64,000 nucleotides of DNA from an uncultured Caulobacterales bacterium (lineage in GTDB: Bacteria > Pseudomonadota > Alphaproteobacteria > Caulobacterales > Caulobacteraceae): positions 186,001 to 250,000 of the forward strand of contig CAISEP010000017.1 of NCBI GenBank assembly GCA_903884425.1, in the 5' to 3' direction. Under the pieces are notes generated by a model that was not told the DNA's origin, made no database searches, and saw nothing but the letters and a program-made list of their open reading frames with translations. Positions 10,183 to 18,134 of this stretch are shown piece by piece; position 1 is the stretch's first letter, and the number at the start of each line of letters is the position of its first letter. The translations under genes and the position numbers were made by a program.

Positions 10183-10251
10183 CCGGTCAATTTATTTTAC
10201 CGATCCCGGCCACGTGTTAGGCTCCCCTCCGGACCATGAGGGGGCCTCGCC

Positions 10252-11178
10252 ATGCAGAACCGGATCGACCTTCGCAAGCTGCCGCCCCTGAAGTCCCTGA
10301 AGGGGTTCGAGGCGGCCACCCGGCACCAGAGCATCCGCGAGGCGGCGGACGAACTGTGCCTGACCCACCCCGCCGTCAGCCACCAGGTGCAGCTGATCGA
10401 GGAGGCGCTCGGCATCGCCCTGTTCGCGCAGGAGGGGCGGCGGATCGTCTCCACCGAGGAGGGGCGCGTCCTCTACCCCTACGTCCGCGCCGCCTTTGAA
10501 TCCCTGATCGAGGGGGTGGAGGCCGCGCACCGCCACGCCACGGACAAGCCCCTGCGGGTCCAGGCCTATGTCACCGCCTCCATCCGCTGGCTGGCACACC
10601 GGGTGCCGGGCTTCCTCAAGGCCCATCCGGACCTGCGGGTGACCATGAACACCTGCGCGCCGGACTGGGAGTTCGACGACGTCCACGCCGATGTGGGGCT
10701 GGTCTATTGCGAGACACCGCCGCCCCCCCGGCACCACTGGACGCCCCTGTTCGATTACAGCCTGACCCCGGTCTGCACGCCGGAACGGGCGAAGGCGCTG
10801 GGCCCCGATCCGCAGCCGGCGGATCTGGCCTTCCAGCCCCTGATCCAGATCCATACGGAGCGGCTGAACTGGGAGACCTGGTTCGCCTCCGCCGGGGAGA
10901 GCTTTGCCCCGACCGCCCCCTACATCCTGGTGGATACCCTGGCCGTGGCGCTGGAACTGGCGCTGGCTGGAGAGGCCATCGCCCTGGTCAACGGCCCGTT
11001 CGTGGAGCGGGAACTGGCGAGCGGCCAACTCGTCCGCCCGGTGCCGCATACGGCCCCCTGCCCCGGGGCCTGGGGCCTGATCTGCCGGGCGGAGCTGAAG
11101 GACAGTCCCCGCATCCGGGCCTTCATCGACTGGATGACCGCGGACCTGAAGCCGTTCCCGGCAGCCAGCGCCCTATGA
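10252..11178 (+). CDS. LysR-family regulator, GcvA-like
   Basis: A 308-residue LysR-type transcription factor. The N-terminal helix-turn-helix is clear (GFEAATRHQSIREAADELCL then THPAVSHQVQLIEEALG). The effector domain from about residue 95 starts LRVQAYVTASIRWLAHRVPG, a GcvA-subgroup pattern. It follows the GMC gene by 69 bases, with GAGGGGG before the ATG, and may be co-transcribed with the catabolic operon or autonomous. Its stop region overlaps the stop of the convergent aldehyde dehydrogenase gene by six bases. Likely regulator of the flanking catabolic genes; inducer unknown. Confidence 0.92.
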   Translation: MQNRIDLRKLPPLKSLKGFEAATRHQSIREAADELCLTHPAVSHQVQLIEEALGIALFAQEGRRIVSTEEGRVLYPYVRAAFESLIEGVEAAHRHATDKPLRVQAYVTASIRWLAHRVPGFLKAHPDLRVTMNTCAPDWEFDDVHADVGLVYCETPPPPRHHWTPLFDYSLTPVCTPERAKALGPDPQPADLAFQPLIQIHTERLNWETWFASAGESFAPTAPYILVDTLAVALELALAGEAIALVNGPFVERELASGQLVRPVPHTAPCPGAWGLICRAELKDSPRIRAFIDWMTADLKPFPAASAL

Positions 11179-12681
11179 CAGGCTGATCCAGGCGGACTTG
11201 GACTGCAGATAGCCCTCGAGACACTCCATGGACTTGTCCCGGGTGTTGCCCGACTGCTTGTAGCCGCCGAAGGGCTGGGTCATGTCCCCGTCCCCGAAGC
11301 AGTTGACCCACACCACCCCCGCCTCCAGCGCCCGGACCATGCGGTGGGCGCGCTTGAGGTCCGCCGTCCAGACGCTGGCGGCCAGGCCGTAGACGGAGTC
11401 GTTGGCGAGCCGGACGGCCTCGTCCTCCGTCTCGAAGGGGATCAGGCAGGCCACCGGGCCGAAGATCTCCTCCCGGGCGATGGACATGCCGGGCGTGACC
11501 CCCGTGAACAGGGTCGGCAGCACATAGGCCCCCTGCAGCCGCTGGGGATCGGCCGTGCCGCCGAAGGCAAGGTGCGCCCCCTCCGCGACGCCTTCGGCGA
11601 TCCGGGCCAGCACCCCCTGCTGCTGCTCGCGGCAGACCATGGGGCCGAGGGAGGTGGCGGGGTCGAGGGGATCACCCGGGCGATAGAGCTCCGCCGCCCG
11701 GAGGGTGAAGGCGGCCATGAAGGCGTCCTGCAGGTCTGTGTGCACCAGCAGACGCGAGCCCGCATTGCAGACCTGTCCGGCATTGTCGAAGATGCCCCGG
11801 ACAGCGGCGTCCACGGCGGTGTCGAGATCGGCCAGGTCCGGCAGGAAGACCTGCGGGCTCTTGCCGCCGGTCTCCAGCGCCACCCGCTTCAGGTTGGACT
11901 GGCCGGCGGCGATCAGCAGCTGCCGGCCGGTGGCCGTGGAGCCGGTGAAGCTGATCTTGGCCACGTCCGGATGCAGGGAGAGCGCCGCCCCCGCCACGGG
12001 TCCCAGGCCATTGACCACGTTGAACACGCCCGGCGGCCCGCCCGCCTCCACGAACAGTTCGGCCAGCCGGATCGGGCTGAAGGCCGACCGCTCCGACGGC
12101 TTCAGCACCACGCAATTGCCCGCCGCCAGGGCCGGGCCGATCTTCCAGGCCGCCATCAGCAGGGGATAGTTCCAGGCGGAGATGGCCCCGACCACCCCCA
12201 GCGGTTCCCGGCTGACCAGGTGCAGGGCCTCGGCGGCGGTGTTGGTCACCACCCCTTCGATCTTGTCGATGCACTCCCCGAAATAGCGAAGAGTGACCAC
12301 CGTCTCCGGCACGTCCACGGACAGGGCGTCGACCACGGGCTTGCCCATGGACAGGCTGTCCAGCAGGGCGAGCTCCGCCCCGTTCCGTTCCACCAGATCG
12401 GCGAAGCGGGCGAAAACGGCCATGCGCGCCCGCGGGGCCATGAGACGCCAGCGTCCGTCCGCCCAGGCCGCCCGGGCCGAGGCCACCGCCCGGTCGATGT
12501 CCGCCGCCCCGCCGCAGGCCATCTGCGCCAGCACCGACCCGTCCGCGGGATTGACCGCGGGCAGCAGGGCCCCGTCCGCCGCCGGGCCCTGCCGACCGTC
12601 GATGTACAGGCCGGTGGGCAGGGTCAGCCGGGCCGCCAGGGCCACCCAGCCCGCCCGGTCGGTGGGGGCGGAAGGGCTCAT
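11173..12681 (-). CDS. Aldehyde dehydrogenase (second copy)
   Basis: A 502-residue aldehyde dehydrogenase. Landmarks are ISAWNYPLLMAAWKIGPALA, FTGSTATGRQLL, ETGGKSPQVFLP with the general base Glu, the nucleophile Cys305 in GQVCNAGSR, and EEIFGPVACLIPF. ATG at 12681 overlaps the stop of the upstream beta-hydroxyacid dehydrogenase gene in an ATGA arrangement, so the two are translationally coupled. The frame remains open further upstream to 13815, but that region is the other gene read in the wrong frame. It resembles the betaine-aldehyde/gamma-aminobutyraldehyde-type subgroup only loosely. Substrate unknown. Confidence 0.92.
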   Translation of the reverse strand: MSPSAPTDRAGWVALAARLTLPTGLYIDGRQGPAADGALLPAVNPADGSVLAQMACGGAADIDRAVASARAAWADGRWRLMAPRARMAVFARFADLVERNGAELALLDSLSMGKPVVDALSVDVPETVVTLRYFGECIDKIEGVVTNTAAEALHLVSREPLGVVGAISAWNYPLLMAAWKIGPALAAGNCVVLKPSERSAFSPIRLAELFVEAGGPPGVFNVVNGLGPVAGAALSLHPDVAKISFTGSTATGRQLLIAAGQSNLKRVALETGGKSPQVFLPDLADLDTAVDAAVRGIFDNAGQVCNAGSRLLVHTDLQDAFMAAFTLRAAELYRPGDPLDPATSLGPMVCREQQQGVLARIAEGVAEGAHLAFGGTADPQRLQGAYVLPTLFTGVTPGMSIAREEIFGPVACLIPFETEDEAVRLANDSVYGLAASVWTADLKRAHRMVRALEAGVVWVNCFGDGDMTQPFGGYKQSGNTRDKSMECLEGYLQSKSAWISLS

Positions 12682-13634
12682 CCGCGCTTGGCCACCACCT
12701 CGTAGCCGGGTGCCTCCGGCTCGTCGTCGGTCATCTGGTCGGGGAAGCCCACCCCCAGCACCTTCACGCCGCAGGGCTCCTCGTAGCGGCGGATGATGTT
12801 GGGGGAGAATTCCCGCGGGCCGTACTTGGCCGCGCTCTCCTTGAAGATGTTCAGCACCAGGGGCGACAGCTCCAGCGGCACGTTCAGGTCCTGGGCCAGC
12901 TGGTCGAACAGGCCCACGTCCTTGATCACAAGGTCCATGGTGAAGTTGATGTCGCGGCTGCCGTTCAGGATCACCTGGCTTTCGGTCTCGTGCACGAAGG
13001 AATTGCCGGACGAGATGCGGATCGCCTCGTAGGCGGTGTTCATGTCCATGCCCGCCACCTTGCAGGTGGTGAGCGCCTCGGCCAGGGCCACCAGATGCAC
13101 CGTGCACAGGTAGTTGGTCACCACCTTCAGCTTGGAGGCGCTGCCCAGCTCCCCGGTGTGCAGGATGCGGCGGCCCATGACCGTCAGCACCGGCAGGGCG
13201 TGCTCGAACGCCTCCCGCCGCCCGCCGGCGAAGATGGCGATGTTGCCCGTGTCCGCCCGATGGCAGCCGCCGGACACCGGGCATTCCAGGATCATGGCCC
13301 CCTTGGCCTCCACCAGGGCCCCCAGGCGCAGCACCTCGGCATGGTCGGTGGTGCTCATCTCCATCCAGGTCTGGCCGGGGCGCAGCGCCTGGAGAAAGCC
13401 GTCCGGCCCTTCCGCCACCGCGGCGGTGGCGGCGGGGGACGGCAGACAGGTGATGAGGATGTCCACCTGCTCGGCCATTTCCTTCGGCGAGGCGGCAGCC
13501 TTGGCGCCCCGGGCGACGAAGCCCGCCACCAGGTCCGGATCGAGGTCGCGCACCGTCACGTCGTGACCATTGCGCACGAGACTGCCGGCCAGCTTGCCGC
13601 CGACATTTCCAAGACCGATGAAGCCGATTTTCAT
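12678..13634 (-). CDS. NAD(P)-dependent beta-hydroxyacid dehydrogenase (3-hydroxyisobutyrate dehydrogenase family)
   Basis: A 318-residue dehydrogenase of the 3-hydroxyisobutyrate/tartronate-semialdehyde reductase family. The Rossmann motif IGFIGLGNVGGKLAGSL is at the N-terminus, the substrate-binding phrase CPVSGGCHRADTGNIAIFAG is near residue 120, and the catalytic Lys lies in SASKLKVVTNY near residue 170. ATG at 13634 is preferred, with AGG eight bases upstream; TTG at 13640 would add two residues. It oxidises a beta-hydroxy acid to a semialdehyde, which the coupled aldehyde dehydrogenase could take further. This pair may handle the end product of the neighbouring dehydratase pathway (inference). 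Confidence 0.9.
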   Translation of the reverse strand: MKIGFIGLGNVGGKLAGSLVRNGHDVTVRDLDPDLVAGFVARGAKAAASPKEMAEQVDILITCLPSPAATAAVAEGPDGFLQALRPGQTWMEMSTTDHAEVLRLGALVEAKGAMILECPVSGGCHRADTGNIAIFAGGRREAFEHALPVLTVMGRRILHTGELGSASKLKVVTNYLCTVHLVALAEALTTCKVAGMDMNTAYEAIRISSGNSFVHETESQVILNGSRDINFTMDLVIKDVGLFDQLAQDLNVPLELSPLVLNIFKESAAKYGPREFSPNIIRRYEEPCGVKVLGVGFPDQMTDDEPEAPGYEVVAKRG

Positions 13635-13826
13635 GAGCAAGACCTGACACAGGGCGGGAGGGAAACGGGGCGCGTACGGCCCCCATGTGCGACCTAGCTA
13701 GGGAACCGCCCCCGCCGACGACAAATGAAAATTTTGACCCGATAGCCAAATTTAATTGGGCGTTACGCCGACCATCCGGCCCGGTTTCCCCTTGAAGCCC
13801 GGTGATGAACCGCACCTCATCGGGGC
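13635..13826. promoter_or_regulatory. Divergent promoter region between the 12678 and 13827 genes
   Basis: A 192-base region separating two divergent genes. It holds an AT-rich stretch at about 13720-13760 (AAATGAAAATTTTGACC and CAAATTTAATTGG), unusual against the GC-rich background, and a perfect 10-bp palindrome CCTAGCTAGG at 13693-13702. No definite -35/-10 pair can be assigned. Confidence 0.5.
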
Positions 13827-14909
13827 ATGGCTTCCACCGACGCTCCGCCCCCTTTCGAAACCCTGCCGGCCACCATGTCGGCCATGCAGCTCACCGGCCA
13901 TGGGGGGTACGACCGCCTCGTCTGGCGCACGGACGTGCCCACACCCCGGGCCGGTCCAGGCGAGGTGCTGATCCGGGTGGGGGCCGCCGGGCTCAACAAT
14001 ACCGACATCAACACGAGGATCGGCTGGTATGCCGCCGGGGCGGACGGGGACGGACCGGTCACGGACGGGGGATGGGCCGGAGACGCCCTGGCCTTCCCCC
14101 GCATCCAGGGGGCGGATGTGTGCGGTCGCATCGTGGCCGTCGGGTCCGGTGTCGCCGCGGGGCGCCTGGGTCAGCGGGTGATCGTGCAGTCCTGCCTCGT
14201 CTCCCTGCGCGGGGACGGGCCGGACCTGTGGCTGGGGTCGGAGCGGGACGGCGGCTTCGCCCAGTATGTGGCGGTTCCCTCCGCTGACGCCCACACCATC
14301 GACAGCCCCCTGAGCGATGTGGAGCTGGCCTCGTTTCCCTGCTCCTACGGTACGGCGGAGAACCTGCTGACCCGGGCGGGTGTGCGGGCCGGGGACCGGG
14401 TGCTGGTCACCGGGGCCACCGGCGGCCTGGGCTCGGCGGCGGTTCAGCTGGCGGCGCGGCGGGGGGCGGAGGTGGTCGCCGTGGTCTCCGCCGACAAGCG
14501 CGACGCCTGCGCGGACCTCGGCGCAGCGCGGCTGGTGAACCGGGGGGAGGACCTGGTCAGGATCCTGGGCCCGAACAGCCTCGACGTGGTGATCGACGGG
14601 GTCGGCGGGCCGGGGTTCGCCGTGCTTCCGGAGCTGCTGAAGCCCCGGGGGCGGTATGCCGTGTCGGGCGCGGTGGCGGGGGCGAGGGTCGAGCTGGACC
14701 TGCGCAGGCTCTATCTGAAGGACCTGACCTTCTACGGCTGCACCGCGCAGGATGCCGGTGTGTTCCGGGCGCTGGTGGGCCACATCGAACGGGGCGAGGT
14801 CCGGCCCCTGGTGGCCGCGGTCTTCCCGCTGCAGGATCTGGTTGCCGCGCAGGAGATGTTCCTGGCCCGGCGGCATGTGGGCAAGCTGGTGGTGGTCCCG
14901 CCGGGGTGA
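13827..14909 (+). CDS. Zinc-independent quinone oxidoreductase/alcohol dehydrogenase-like (MDR family)
   Basis: A 360-residue medium-chain dehydrogenase/reductase. The GroES-like N-terminal domain carries GPGEVLIRVGAAGLNNTDIN; the Asn-Asn in place of a zinc-binding Cys-His indicates a zinc-independent quinone-reductase-like enzyme. The nucleotide-binding motif is VLVTGATGGLGSAAVQLA near residue 195, with AARRGAEVVAVVS after it. ATG at 13827 is used; ATG at 13875 (MSAMQLTGHGGYD) is also plausible since homologues often begin there. It diverges from the dehydrogenase pair at 11173-13634 and is followed at once by repeats. Confidence 0.88.
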   Translation: MASTDAPPPFETLPATMSAMQLTGHGGYDRLVWRTDVPTPRAGPGEVLIRVGAAGLNNTDINTRIGWYAAGADGDGPVTDGGWAGDALAFPRIQGADVCGRIVAVGSGVAAGRLGQRVIVQSCLVSLRGDGPDLWLGSERDGGFAQYVAVPSADAHTIDSPLSDVELASFPCSYGTAENLLTRAGVRAGDRVLVTGATGGLGSAAVQLAARRGAEVVAVVSADKRDACADLGAARLVNRGEDLVRILGPNSLDVVIDGVGGPGFAVLPELLKPRGRYAVSGAVAGARVELDLRRLYLKDLTFYGCTAQDAGVFRALVGHIERGEVRPLVAAVFPLQDLVAAQEMFLARRHVGKLVVVPPG

Positions 14910-14913
14910 GGGT

Positions 14914-15190
14914 GTGCGTCCTTCGAGACGGGCTTCGCCCTCCTCAGGATGACGCGCGTGGGTTCCCCATCCGGATCAGGATGTGGGCTCGAAAACCCCA
15001 CCCTTCGTCATGGTGAGGAGCCCCGGAACGGGGCGTCTCGACCCACGCAGGGCCGCTACTGCGTCCTTCGAGACGGGCTTCGCCCTCCTCAGGATGGCGC
15101 GCGTGGGGAGTGACCGTCGGGCGGTGTGGGCTCGATCATCAACCTTCGTCATGGTGAGGAGCCCCGGAACGGGGCGTCTCGAACCACGCA
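14914..15190. repeat. Family A palindromic repeats, two inverted pairs in tandem
   Basis: This gene-free stretch of about 300 bases holds four units: 14914-14954 and 15060-15098 (TCCT/AGGA type) and, inverted, 15006-15049 and 15147-15190 (TGGT/ACCA type). Each unit has the invariant blocks TTCGAGACG and CTCCTCA around a GC-rich apical stem. The two pairs are neighbouring copies of one composite element and have related spacers (GTGGGCTCGA in both). Nothing else is seen here. Confidence 0.9.
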
Positions 15191-15212
15191 CAACCGGCAC
15201 GACGTTCCCGGT

Positions 15213-15809
15213 TCAAGCCAACCCCTCCCCGCTCACATAGCGCGGGTCATGGGGCGCGCGGCTGAAGATCTTCCGCACCAGGGGCTCGAAGGCCGACAGG
15301 GGCAGGGTGTCGTAGTCCGGGTCGAAGGAGGCCTGGTCCCAGGCCTCGCAGAAATGGGCGCAGGCATCGAACCACGGGTGGTCCTTGAAGCGGTCGCGCA
15401 TGTGCCGGTCCCCGCCCATGTGGTGGACGTAGTAATAGGTCTGGAACAGGCCGTGCTGCTCCACGATCCAGGTCACCTCCGGCCGGACATAGGGGCGCAG
15501 GATCCCCGCCGCGATCTCCGCGTGATTGTAGGGGGACAGCTCGTCGCCGATGTCGTGGACCAGGGCGGCGACCACCATCTCGTCATCGGCCCCTTCCCGC
15601 AGGGCGCGGGTGGCGGTCTGCAGCACATGGCCCAGCCGCGACAGGGGATAGCCCTCCAGTGAATGATCGAGACGCTGCAGGGTCTCGAGGATCCGGTCCG
15701 GCAGGCCCACGGCGAAGTCCCGCTCCGACTGGTCGAGGAGCTCGTAGTCCTCCCGGGTGCCGTCCTTCATCTGACGGAAGCTGACGATCTTTCCTGCAGT
15801 CTGGCCCAT
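15213..15809 (-). CDS. tmpB: HD-domain mixed-valent di-iron oxygenase, TmpB-like (phosphonate-operon HD protein)
   Basis: A 198-residue HD-domain protein. The di-iron ligand set expected for the PhnZ/MIOX/TmpB group is visible: His61, the His85-Asp86 pair (ALVHDIGD), His96 (YNHAE), His119 (EQHG) and Asp158 (EAWDQASFD). It ends 26 bases after its upstream neighbour, a 2-oxoglutarate oxygenase, in the same operon. TmpB is known to cleave 1-hydroxy-2-(trimethylammonio)ethylphosphonate oxidatively to glycine betaine and phosphate; PhnZ does the analogous reaction on the 2-aminoethyl compound. The assignment to TmpB rather than PhnZ rests on the partner being BBOX-like (TmpA) instead of phytanoyl-CoA-dioxygenase-like (PhnY), and on the betaine catabolic genes across the promoter. 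Substrate is therefore inferred. Confidence 0.75.
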   Translation of the reverse strand: MGQTAGKIVSFRQMKDGTREDYELLDQSERDFAVGLPDRILETLQRLDHSLEGYPLSRLGHVLQTATRALREGADDEMVVAALVHDIGDELSPYNHAEIAAGILRPYVRPEVTWIVEQHGLFQTYYYVHHMGGDRHMRDRFKDHPWFDACAHFCEAWDQASFDPDYDTLPLSAFEPLVRKIFSRAPHDPRYVSGEGLA

Positions 15810-15835
15810 GGGGTCGTGCTCCTTTCGGCGGCGGC

Positions 15836-16972
15836 TCAGGCGACAGTGTCGCGGCGCAGCACCCGGTAGAGGCTGCGGGGGCCGTCGATGTCGATGTAGC
15901 AGCCCTGCAGGTGCCGCAGCCCCTCCGAGGGGTCGAAGCTGGTGCGACCGTGCAGCAGGCGGACATTGTCGAACATGACCAGGTCCCCGTCCTCCAGCAG
16001 GAAGCGGATCTCGAAGGCCGGGTCGCGGAGCATGTGGTCGAACACCTTGCGGGCCCGGTAGTAGGCATCCAGACGGTCCGGTGCCATCAGGGGCACATAG
16101 TCCAGCCGCGGGCTCATGTGGATGCCGCGGATGGCCCCGGTGACGTCCAGCTCGATGGGCGGGGCGCTGGCCACCAGCTCCGTCACCGGGTCCTGGAAGC
16201 GGAAGCGGACCGGGGTTTCGGTGAGGGCGGCAAAGGCCTCCGGGTCCCGCTCGCGGAGCGCCGTGGCCACGGCCAGCCCGTCCACCAGGGTCGACAGGCC
16301 GCCCGTGGTCTCGTTGATCAGGCAGTGCAGCAGCTGCACCCCCGGCACCGGGGTGCGGTAGGGATTGTCCGTGTGCGCGCCGAGTTCGATGGCCGTATAG
16401 GCCAGGTCGTTGGCGTTGGGCACAGAGCGGACATCGAACAGGTCGCCGAAATTGGTGTGGCGCACATGGCCGAAGGTCTCCCCCACCCGGATCACCGACC
16501 GGTCGGTGGTGGGCACGCCGCTGAAGATGACGAAGCCGTATTCCAGGAAGGCCTCGACCCAGGTCCGGCGGGTGGCCGCATCGGCCGCCGCGTCCCAGGC
16601 GAACCGCGGCAGGTCGGTCAGGTCCCCGGTCCACAGGCGCACCGGCGGCAGGTCGTGGTCCCCGGCCGGCAGGGCGATCTCCCGCGCCAGCCGGGCCGCG
16701 TCATAGACCGCGGCGTGGTGATCGGAGAAGCGCACCTCGAACCGGTCGGCACCCAGATCGAGGATGTCGGTGATGGACAGGTCCAGGGGCAGGTCCGAAG
16801 GGTCGTGCAGCCGCTGGCCGGTGGTGCGGTCCATGGCCTCCGGTGCCTCGCTGCGCTCCCGCAGCCAGATGGGGTGGATCGGCACGGCCGCCCCGTCCGG
16901 CATCCTTGCCACCAGTTCGGTGTCGCTGACCCGCATCAGGCGGGGGGGCTCGCGGGTGGCATTGTCGGTCAT
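15836..16972 (-). CDS. tmpA: 2-Oxoglutarate/Fe(II) oxygenase, TmpA-like (gamma-butyrobetaine hydroxylase family)
   Basis: A 378-residue protein with the gamma-butyrobetaine hydroxylase architecture: a small N-terminal domain (residues about 10-75, HPIWLRERSE) and a TauD-like jelly roll. The iron triad is His200, Asp202 (GAHTDNPYR) and His341 (LLHGRTSF), and Arg353 is placed to bind 2-oxoglutarate. The loop after WLRER has no cysteines, so the Cys3-His zinc site described for gamma-butyrobetaine hydroxylase seems absent. Beside an HD di-iron oxygenase such proteins are TmpA, which hydroxylates 2-trimethylaminoethylphosphonate at C1. ATG at 16972 lies 29 bases behind the LysR gene. The alternative is a true gamma-butyrobetaine hydroxylase (carnitine synthesis), which would leave the HD partner unexplained. 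Confidence 0.75.
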   Translation of the reverse strand: MTDNATREPPRLMRVSDTELVARMPDGAAVPIHPIWLRERSEAPEAMDRTTGQRLHDPSDLPLDLSITDILDLGADRFEVRFSDHHAAVYDAARLAREIALPAGDHDLPPVRLWTGDLTDLPRFAWDAAADAATRRTWVEAFLEYGFVIFSGVPTTDRSVIRVGETFGHVRHTNFGDLFDVRSVPNANDLAYTAIELGAHTDNPYRTPVPGVQLLHCLINETTGGLSTLVDGLAVATALRERDPEAFAALTETPVRFRFQDPVTELVASAPPIELDVTGAIRGIHMSPRLDYVPLMAPDRLDAYYRARKVFDHMLRDPAFEIRFLLEDGDLVMFDNVRLLHGRTSFDPSEGLRHLQGCYIDIDGPRSLYRVLRRDTVA

Positions 16973-17001
16973 GGTCGTCTCCACCGGCCGGGGCCGGACG
17001 T

Positions 17002-17958
17002 TCAGGGCTGGCCGCTGTTCACCACCAGCCGCAGGGGCTGGTCGGGCAGAGGCCGGGGGGCAGCGAACCGGGCGATCATCCAGCTGCGGAAGAGCGCGAT
17101 GACCGGGTCGGCCAGGTCCTCGGCATGGAACTTCAGGTAATAGCCGAAGCCGTCCTCGAACACCTCCGGGAACGGGGCGACCAGGTCGCCGCGGGCGATC
17201 TCGTCGGCGAACATGTCCACGTCGGCCAGGGCCACCCCGCCGCCGGCCATGGCGTACTGCACCGCGGAGATGGCGGTGTCGAAGGCGAGCCCCCGGCCAG
17301 TGTCGGCGACGATCCCCCGCTGCCGGGCATAGGTGGCCCACAGAAGCCCCCGGGGCTCGGCATCGAGCTTGACGTGCAGCAGTTCGTTGTCCGCGAGGAA
17401 GGCCGGCAGGGACTTGCCCTCGTTCTGGCTCCACAGGCTTCGGGAGCAGACCGGCGTCACCCGCACCATCCACAGGAGGTCCGTCACACGGTCGTCGGAA
17501 TTCGGACGGTCATAGACCACCGCCACATCCACGTCCTGGGCGGGAAGACCGGTCACGTGGGAGGAGGACACGTCCAGCAGGATGTCCGGAAACTCCCGCC
17601 GGAAATCCCGCAGGATCGGCAGGGCCATCTGCTGCAGCAGGGAGGGCGGCATGTGCACCCGCAGGGTCCGCGCGCCCTTGCCCCCGGCGCGGATGGTGTT
17701 CAGGGACTGCTCCAGCCGGTCGAAGGCCTTGTGCACCACCGGCAGCAGGGCCGCGCCGGATTCCGTCAGCACCAACCCCGTGGGCCGCCGTTCCAGCAGC
17801 TGGCAGCCCAGCAGTTCCTCCAGGCTGATCACGTGACGGCTCAGCGCGCTCTGCGACACGTGCAGGGCCTGGGCACCGGCGGTGAAGCTGAGGTGCTGGC
17901 CCACCGCCTCGAAGGCCCGAAGGGCGTTCAGGGGCAGCCAGCGCCGGTTGATACTCAT
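17002..17958 (-). CDS. LysR-family regulator of the tmp operon
   Basis: A 318-residue LysR-type regulator. The helix-turn-helix covers residues about 8-67 (LNALRAFEAVGQHLSFTAGA and HVSQSALSRHVISLEELLG); the effector domain follows from about residue 95. ATG at 17958 gives the standard N-terminus (MSINRRWLPLNALRAFEAVG); the frame stays open upstream but without family sequence. It is the first gene of the tmpA-tmpB operon and is divergent from the GbcA-like gene with a 176-base shared region, so one regulator could control both phosphonate cleavage and betaine demethylation. Regulation itself is inference from arrangement. Confidence 0.9.
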   Translation of the reverse strand: MSINRRWLPLNALRAFEAVGQHLSFTAGAQALHVSQSALSRHVISLEELLGCQLLERRPTGLVLTESGAALLPVVHKAFDRLEQSLNTIRAGGKGARTLRVHMPPSLLQQMALPILRDFRREFPDILLDVSSSHVTGLPAQDVDVAVVYDRPNSDDRVTDLLWMVRVTPVCSRSLWSQNEGKSLPAFLADNELLHVKLDAEPRGLLWATYARQRGIVADTGRGLAFDTAISAVQYAMAGGGVALADVDMFADEIARGDLVAPFPEVFEDGFGYYLKFHAEDLADPVIALFRSWMIARFAAPRPLPDQPLRLVVNSGQP

Positions 17959-17974
17959 CAATGCAATCCGGAAA

Positions 17975-18008
17975 TGAACGGGGTCACGGGTGAAACTGCG
18001 CCGTTCAC
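17975..18008. promoter_or_regulatory. Candidate LysR operator: nested dyads in tmp/gbcA divergent region
   Basis: TGAACGG (17975-17981) is mirrored by CCGTTCA (18001-18007), and inside it GTGAA (17990-17994) is mirrored by TTCAC (18004-18008). Nested dyads in the middle of a divergent LysR/target interval fit an activator-binding site, but the assignment is by position and symmetry only. Confidence 0.4.
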
Positions 18009-18097
18009 GCGGCTTAGGCAATCGACCATTCCGCCTTTGCCCGCCGCGAAAAAGCGGATGGCCCCATGAGGAAAAAAGATTGCCGCCGCAGGGAGGC

Positions 18098-18119
18098 ATC
18101 ATGGCATGTATCCCATGAT
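18098..18119. promoter_or_regulatory. Inverted repeat upstream of the GbcA-like gene
   Basis: A perfect 7-bp inverted repeat, ATCATGG (18098-18104) and CCATGAT (18113-18119), with an 8-base spacer ends 15 bases before the start codon at 18135. It could be an operator or a leader hairpin; no further support. Confidence 0.35.
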
Positions 18120-18134
18120 CGCCGAGGAGCCGAG

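Noticed and set aside
11173-13815. Apparent 880-residue fusion reading through two genes on the minus strand
   Set aside because: The part upstream of 12681 is the hydroxyacid dehydrogenase gene in the wrong frame; the two proteins are separate with an ATGA overlap.
14914-15190. CRISPR-like array from repeated units at regular spacing
   Set aside because: Units alternate in orientation and are palindromic, spacers are mutually related, and no cas genes are present.
15836-16972. Annotation as a carnitine-biosynthesis gamma-butyrobetaine hydroxylase
   Set aside because: Possible by family, but the adjoining HD di-iron oxygenase and betaine demethylation genes fit TmpA better; kept as an alternative only.
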